Source of the DNA: Candidatus Woesearchaeota archaeon
Lineage (GTDB): Archaea > Nanobdellota > Nanobdellia > Woesearchaeales > ARS49
Assembly: GCA_023261345.1 (NCBI GenBank)
Contig: JAHFPE010000017.1
Coordinates: 1 to 8,708, forward strand
DNA length: 8,708 nt
Reading direction: 5' to 3'
Position numbers and translations under genes: made by a program
Notes under the pieces: model-generated
What the model saw: the letters and a program-made list of their open reading frames with translations, nothing else
Told to the model about the DNA's origin: nothing
The model's database searches: none
In this document: positions 6,399 through 8,708 of the stretch, piece by piece
Layout: the number at the start of each line of letters is the position of its first letter
Numbering within the stretch: position 1 is the first letter of the stretch

Positions 6399-6920
6399 TT
6401 AAAAATACGTTTGCATCCGAATATCTACGATGCAGGGTTTATCTCGGAAATCATCTGCAATTTCTTTGAGATCAAGGATGAGCTTGTTCAACTTTCGTTG
6501 TGTTCTCGTATATAGGTACTGTGATAAAAATAACTGATACTTATGCACTCCTGCGCCGTTTTGTAACAATCGAACCCGCGCTTCATCATCAATTCTTTCT
6601 TTTATCTGATCTGCAATCTGATGACCGCATAAAAATAGACGCCCCGCGTCATGCAAATCTTTCGGATCGCCAAGGTAAATAGATCTCTCAGATCCACCAA
6701 TTACTTGGCCTGACTTGTTAGAAAATTCTAGATGAGAAACAGCACAAATTTCTGGTGCAAAATCTACCACCTCAATTTGATTCGATGCATCATACGACTT
6801 AATAGGATAAGAACCGTCTTCTGAAGCTTTTCTAGTCATACTCAAATTATTCATAGGACCAAACGGGAGATTGTATGCATTTCGAATTGCAACTTCAAGT
6901 CCGCGAGTCATTTTTTTCAT
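6399..6920 (-). CDS. Hypothetical protein, paralog A of a tandem pair
   Basis: A 173-residue protein, sister to the product of 5677-6213. The match starts at the first residues (MKKMTRGLEVAIR against MKEIIRGLEVAIR) and continues through LPFGP, KSYD, VVDFAP, AVSHLEF, GG.ER.I, LFL.GH and KLILDLKEIADDF. A 27-base stretch coding for the last block is identical in both genes (6450-6476 and 5743-5769). The extreme C-terminus is shorter than in the sister, ending at F where the other continues QKETL. The frame opens at 6932, but ATG 6920 aligns exactly with the sister's start and lies one base after the receiver gene's stop. Family and function unknown; co-expression with the receiver gene is very likely. 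Confidence 0.75.
   Translation of the reverse strand: MKKMTRGLEVAIRNAYNLPFGPMNNLSMTRKASEDGSYPIKSYDASNQIEVVDFAPEICAVSHLEFSNKSGQVIGGSERSIYLGDPKDLHDAGRLFLCGHQIADQIKERIDDEARVRLLQNGAGVHKYQLFLSQYLYTRTQRKLNKLILDLKEIADDFRDKPCIVDIRMQTYF
6450..6476 (-). repeat. 27-base exact direct repeat, copy in paralog A
   Basis: Partner of 5743-5769, same orientation. The surrounding sequences have diverged much more. Confidence 0.9.
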
Positions 6921-6921
6921 A

Positions 6922-7599
6922 TTACGACTCAAAAAATTTATTGCAGTGCGTCACGATGTCCGCAACTACTGTGGAAACATCATACAGACAAACGACTTTA
7001 GGAATTTCAGATAGCTGTAAGTATTTCATGTCATGAGCAACGGTTCCCTGCAGACCCGTTTGCATTTTTCCTAATTTAAACGTACTTGTATCAATCACTA
7101 AACCATATTTTCCTGTTTGCAATTCTTTTTTAAGGTCATTTGATACTATAATGCGCGAAGAATCACTTCTTCTGAATCCATCAAAAAGACTCACTACTTG
7201 CGCTATTGCCGCATACATCGCTTTACTGTGATTATTGTAGATAAGAACATCTCCGCCTTTTTTTAGTGGTGCTTTGCAAACAATTGCTCCAACAAGAGTG
7301 CCAAGTTCATCTTTGTCAAGAAGTTCAACTCCAAGATCGTTTGCTTTTTTCTGAACTTCTTTTTCTTGCGCGGCACCAGTCCAGAGAATCTTTCTGCAAG
7401 AAACACGTTTCAGCGCTTCAAAAACATCAAAACCTTCTGTGCCATTTGGGGTGTATTGTAAGTCGCTAATTATAGTGCCGTATGCTCCAGTTAGTCCCAA
7501 TTGTATGACTTCTTTTGGAGTTGAAACATACTTGATTTCGCTGTTTGGAATGTACGGCATTGCTTTTCGTGCAAAATCCAAATTGTCATCGCCAATCAA
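6922..7599 (-). CDS. Response-regulator-like protein: receiver domain plus a degenerate second receiver-like domain
   Basis: Numbered from TTG 7599, residues 1-107 form a REC domain with all the phosphorylation residues: acidic pair Asp4-Asp5, acceptor Asp46 (TIISDLQYTPNG), Thr74 (ILWTGA) and Lys96 (VELLDK). Spacings of 28 from Asp to Thr and 50 from Asp to Lys match the family. Residues 115-225 repeat a similar alternating pattern (DVLIYNN, RIIVSND, YGLVIDTSTF, PKVVCLYD) without the acidic pair or the Lys, and look like a degenerate receiver. No DNA-binding domain is present, so output is probably by protein contact. TTG 7599 is the first standard start, but it cuts the first strand short. 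The frame is open upstream, and ATT 7623 with a strong ribosome site would give eight more residues. The stop is one base from paralog A. No histidine kinase is nearby. Confidence 0.85.
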   Translation of the reverse strand: MIGDDNLDFARKAMPYIPNSEIKYVSTPKEVIQLGLTGAYGTIISDLQYTPNGTEGFDVFEALKRVSCRKILWTGAAQEKEVQKKANDLGVELLDKDELGTLVGAIVCKAPLKKGGDVLIYNNHSKAMYAAIAQVVSLFDGFRRSDSSRIIVSNDLKKELQTGKYGLVIDTSTFKLGKMQTGLQGTVAHDMKYLQLSEIPKVVCLYDVSTVVADIVTHCNKFFES

Positions 7600-7607
7600 T
7601 ATGTTAT

Positions 7608-8039
7608 CTATTGAGGAGGTAATGGTTGTCCCTCCGGAATATTTAATCTTACTAATGCATTCAAGAACGTATCAAGATCTTTTGGCTGATCTAATTTTGG
7701 ATGAAATTCGTATTTATAATTCTCATCATTAATCAAGTATGATCCTTTGTAGCCAGCTGCCTCAAGGTGTTTTCTTGCGTAAATAAGTTCATTTAGTGAC
7801 TCGATTGCCTCTTCAGGAGTTTCACAAGCAAGATTTACGGTTACTAGCGCGCTAATGCTGCGATGTGGGATATCTGCGGTATTCGATGTATCATCTCGTG
7901 ATCCCTGGAGGGATATTCGTACATTTTTTCCAACATCTCTAATAACGCAGAAACCTTCGCTGTAAATTTCATCCTTAGTAAATAACTTATCTTCCAAACT
8001 CTTGTACATTGCGCTCATGCAATAATTCCATGATACCAT
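7608..8039 (-). CDS. Hypothetical small alpha/beta protein
   Basis: A 143-residue protein, family not recognised. It has a helical N-terminus rich in Met and aromatic residues (WNYCMSAMYKSLEDKLF), then two strands (GFCVIRDV and VRISLQG), a strand SALVTVNLAC, a clear amphipathic helix ETPEEAIESLNELIYARKHLEAAG and a polar tail ending PEGQPLPPQ. No membrane segment and no catalytic motif are visible. The frame opens at GTG 8048, but ATG 8039 is preferred because AAGGTGA sits five bases ahead of it. It lies between two receiver genes, 5 bases after the first stop and overlapping the likely start of the next, so it is probably part of the same pathway, perhaps as an adaptor; that is inference. Confidence 0.7.
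   Translation of the reverse strand: MVSWNYCMSAMYKSLEDKLFTKDEIYSEGFCVIRDVGKNVRISLQGSRDDTSNTADIPHRSISALVTVNLACETPEEAIESLNELIYARKHLEAAGYKGSYLINDENYKYEFHPKLDQPKDLDTFLNALVRLNIPEGQPLPPQ
7630..7635 (-). promoter_or_regulatory. Strong ribosome binding site inside the upstream gene, pointing at an ATT codon
   Basis: GGAGGG on the minus strand, 6 bases ahead of ATT 7623 in the receiver frame. No comparable site precedes TTG 7599. The GGAGG can pair with CCTCC (minus strand, 7615-7619), enclosing the ATT in an 11-base loop. Confidence 0.4.
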
Positions 8040-8044
8040 TTTTT

Positions 8045-8051
8045 TCACCTT
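8045..8051 (-). promoter_or_regulatory. Archaeal-type ribosome binding site for the small alpha/beta gene
   Basis: AAGGTGA on the minus strand, five bases before ATG 8039 and overlapping the upstream stop codon. It decides ATG 8039 over GTG 8048. Confidence 0.6.
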
Positions 8052-8708
8052 CCCTCATAGTAATTCTCTAAGAATCTTCGAAGAACAGAACAAGCGTTTT
8101 CAGCATCTTCTTGACTTGTAACTGGCAAAGTGGATCCTGTCGCGATAAAGAACCTCTGAAGTTTTTCATCTGACTTTAACGCAGGATCCTTATCGCAAAG
8201 AACATCATAAATATCTGCTGGATTAATTCCTACTTTTTTGAATTGCAGTAAATCATGTAATATCTCCTCGCTAGGAACCGGGAATTTTGCGCCTTCAACT
8301 GGTTGAATACCCTGCCTTAATTTCAGGCCAACAACATACCCCTCAATAAGGAGTTTTGCAGCAGTTATACTTTCTACAATTCCTATCGATTCCTCATTTG
8401 ACTTGTAGTGCTCACCAAAAAGGCCATTAACAATAGTAAGATAATCCTTTTTGCAAGTTGGTTTTGTTTCGCGAATGAAAAATAGTGATTCATCAAAACT
8501 TTTGGGAGTTCCCTTCGTTAGTCCTGCAAAACGCATTTTTGAATTAATCTTTACGAGCTCTCTTGCAATATCATTGCCAGTGTGGTCCTTCACTGCGTAA
8601 TCTATTGTTGCGTGATCTGGCATCTCAGAAGAGCAAGTAGTTATTGCAGAGTCATACGAATTTGCGACAATAGGTTCTATTCCAGTATTCGCCAGATAGT
8701 TCGCAAAG
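8045..8708 (-). CDS. Receiver-domain protein with an unassigned helical C-terminal domain (start is beyond the right edge)
   Basis: The frame stays open to the window edge, and the 28 codons upstream of ATG 8623 belong to the domain, so that ATG is internal. Counting visible residues from 8707, the first 95 or so are a REC domain. PDHATIDYAVKDHTG (30-44) matches the PDLVLLDxxMPxxxG block with acceptor Asp36, then AGLTKG with Thr64 and FFIRETKP with Lys82-Pro83. Spacings (28 and 46) fit receivers. The acidic pair lies outside the window. Residues 96-220 are mainly helical (ESITAAKLLIEGYVVGLKL, EEILHDLLQFKK, ENACSVLRRFLENYY) and match no output domain I recognise. It is the first visible gene of the right block, followed by the small alpha/beta gene. 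Confidence 0.75.
   Translation of the reverse strand, partial: FANYLANTGIEPIVANSYDSAITTCSSEMPDHATIDYAVKDHTGNDIARELVKINSKMRFAGLTKGTPKSFDESLFFIRETKPTCKKDYLTIVNGLFGEHYKSNEESIGIVESITAAKLLIEGYVVGLKLRQGIQPVEGAKFPVPSEEILHDLLQFKKVGINPADIYDVLCDKDPALKSDEKLQRFFIATGSTLPVTSQEDAENACSVLRRFLENYYEGR

Noticed and set aside
6333..6401. Possible +1 frameshift extending paralog A past its TAA (TTT TAA, then about 22 codons reading NQTAFEKAARSNSF...)
   Set aside because: An open run of 22 codons is likely by chance, and the extension does not resemble the end of paralog B.
6172..6402. Plus-strand 76-codon frame covering the inter-paralog gap
   Set aside because: It overlaps the start of paralog B on the opposite strand, has no ribosome site or TATA box that I can see, and its composition looks random.
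1..8708. CRISPR arrays, insertion sequences, tRNA or rRNA genes, att sites
   Set aside because: I looked for evenly spaced repeats, transposase motifs, terminal inverted repeats and cloverleaf sequences and saw none. The only long repeat is the 27-base coding match between the paralogs.

Overview
The window (8,708 bases, AT-rich, gene-dense) looks archaeal, though no rRNA or tRNA gene is present to confirm it. The evidence is a TrmB-family regulator with a TATA-box promoter about 25 bases ahead of its ATG (so probably a leaderless mRNA), ribosome binding sites of the GGTGA(T) type, and tightly packed genes that overlap by a few bases. A small-genome or uncultivated lineage is possible, but the sequence alone does not place it. 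Eleven genes can be supported. Ten are on the minus strand and one, the regulator, is on the plus strand.

Right block, minus strand, read from 8708 down to 3294: an entering gene with an N-terminal receiver (REC) domain; a small orphan protein; a second response-regulator-like protein with a REC domain followed by what looks like a degenerate second one; two tandem paralogs of an unrecognised family, separated by a 185-base non-coding gap; two further orphans; and a protein-kinase-fold enzyme with an altered DFG motif. Most junctions are 12 bases or less, or overlap, so this is probably one or two operons. The mix of receivers, a kinase-like protein and co-directional orphans suggests a signalling module of a type I do not recognise. 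No histidine kinase is in the window.

Left block: a divergent pair fires from 2448-2539. To the right runs the TrmB-family regulator. To the left runs a three-gene operon: a SAM-methyltransferase-like protein, a very divergent SelO-like (protein AMPylase/pseudokinase fold) protein, and the start of a thymidylate-kinase-like P-loop kinase that leaves the window. A perfect 8+8 inverted repeat lies between the two candidate TATA boxes and is the obvious operator. The likely logic is that the TrmB-type protein controls itself and the methyltransferase/SelO-like/kinase operon.

The most interesting points are the SelO-like gene in its unusual operon, the paralog pair with its receiver-rich neighbourhood, and a receiver gene whose best ribosome binding site points to an ATT start codon inside a small hairpin.
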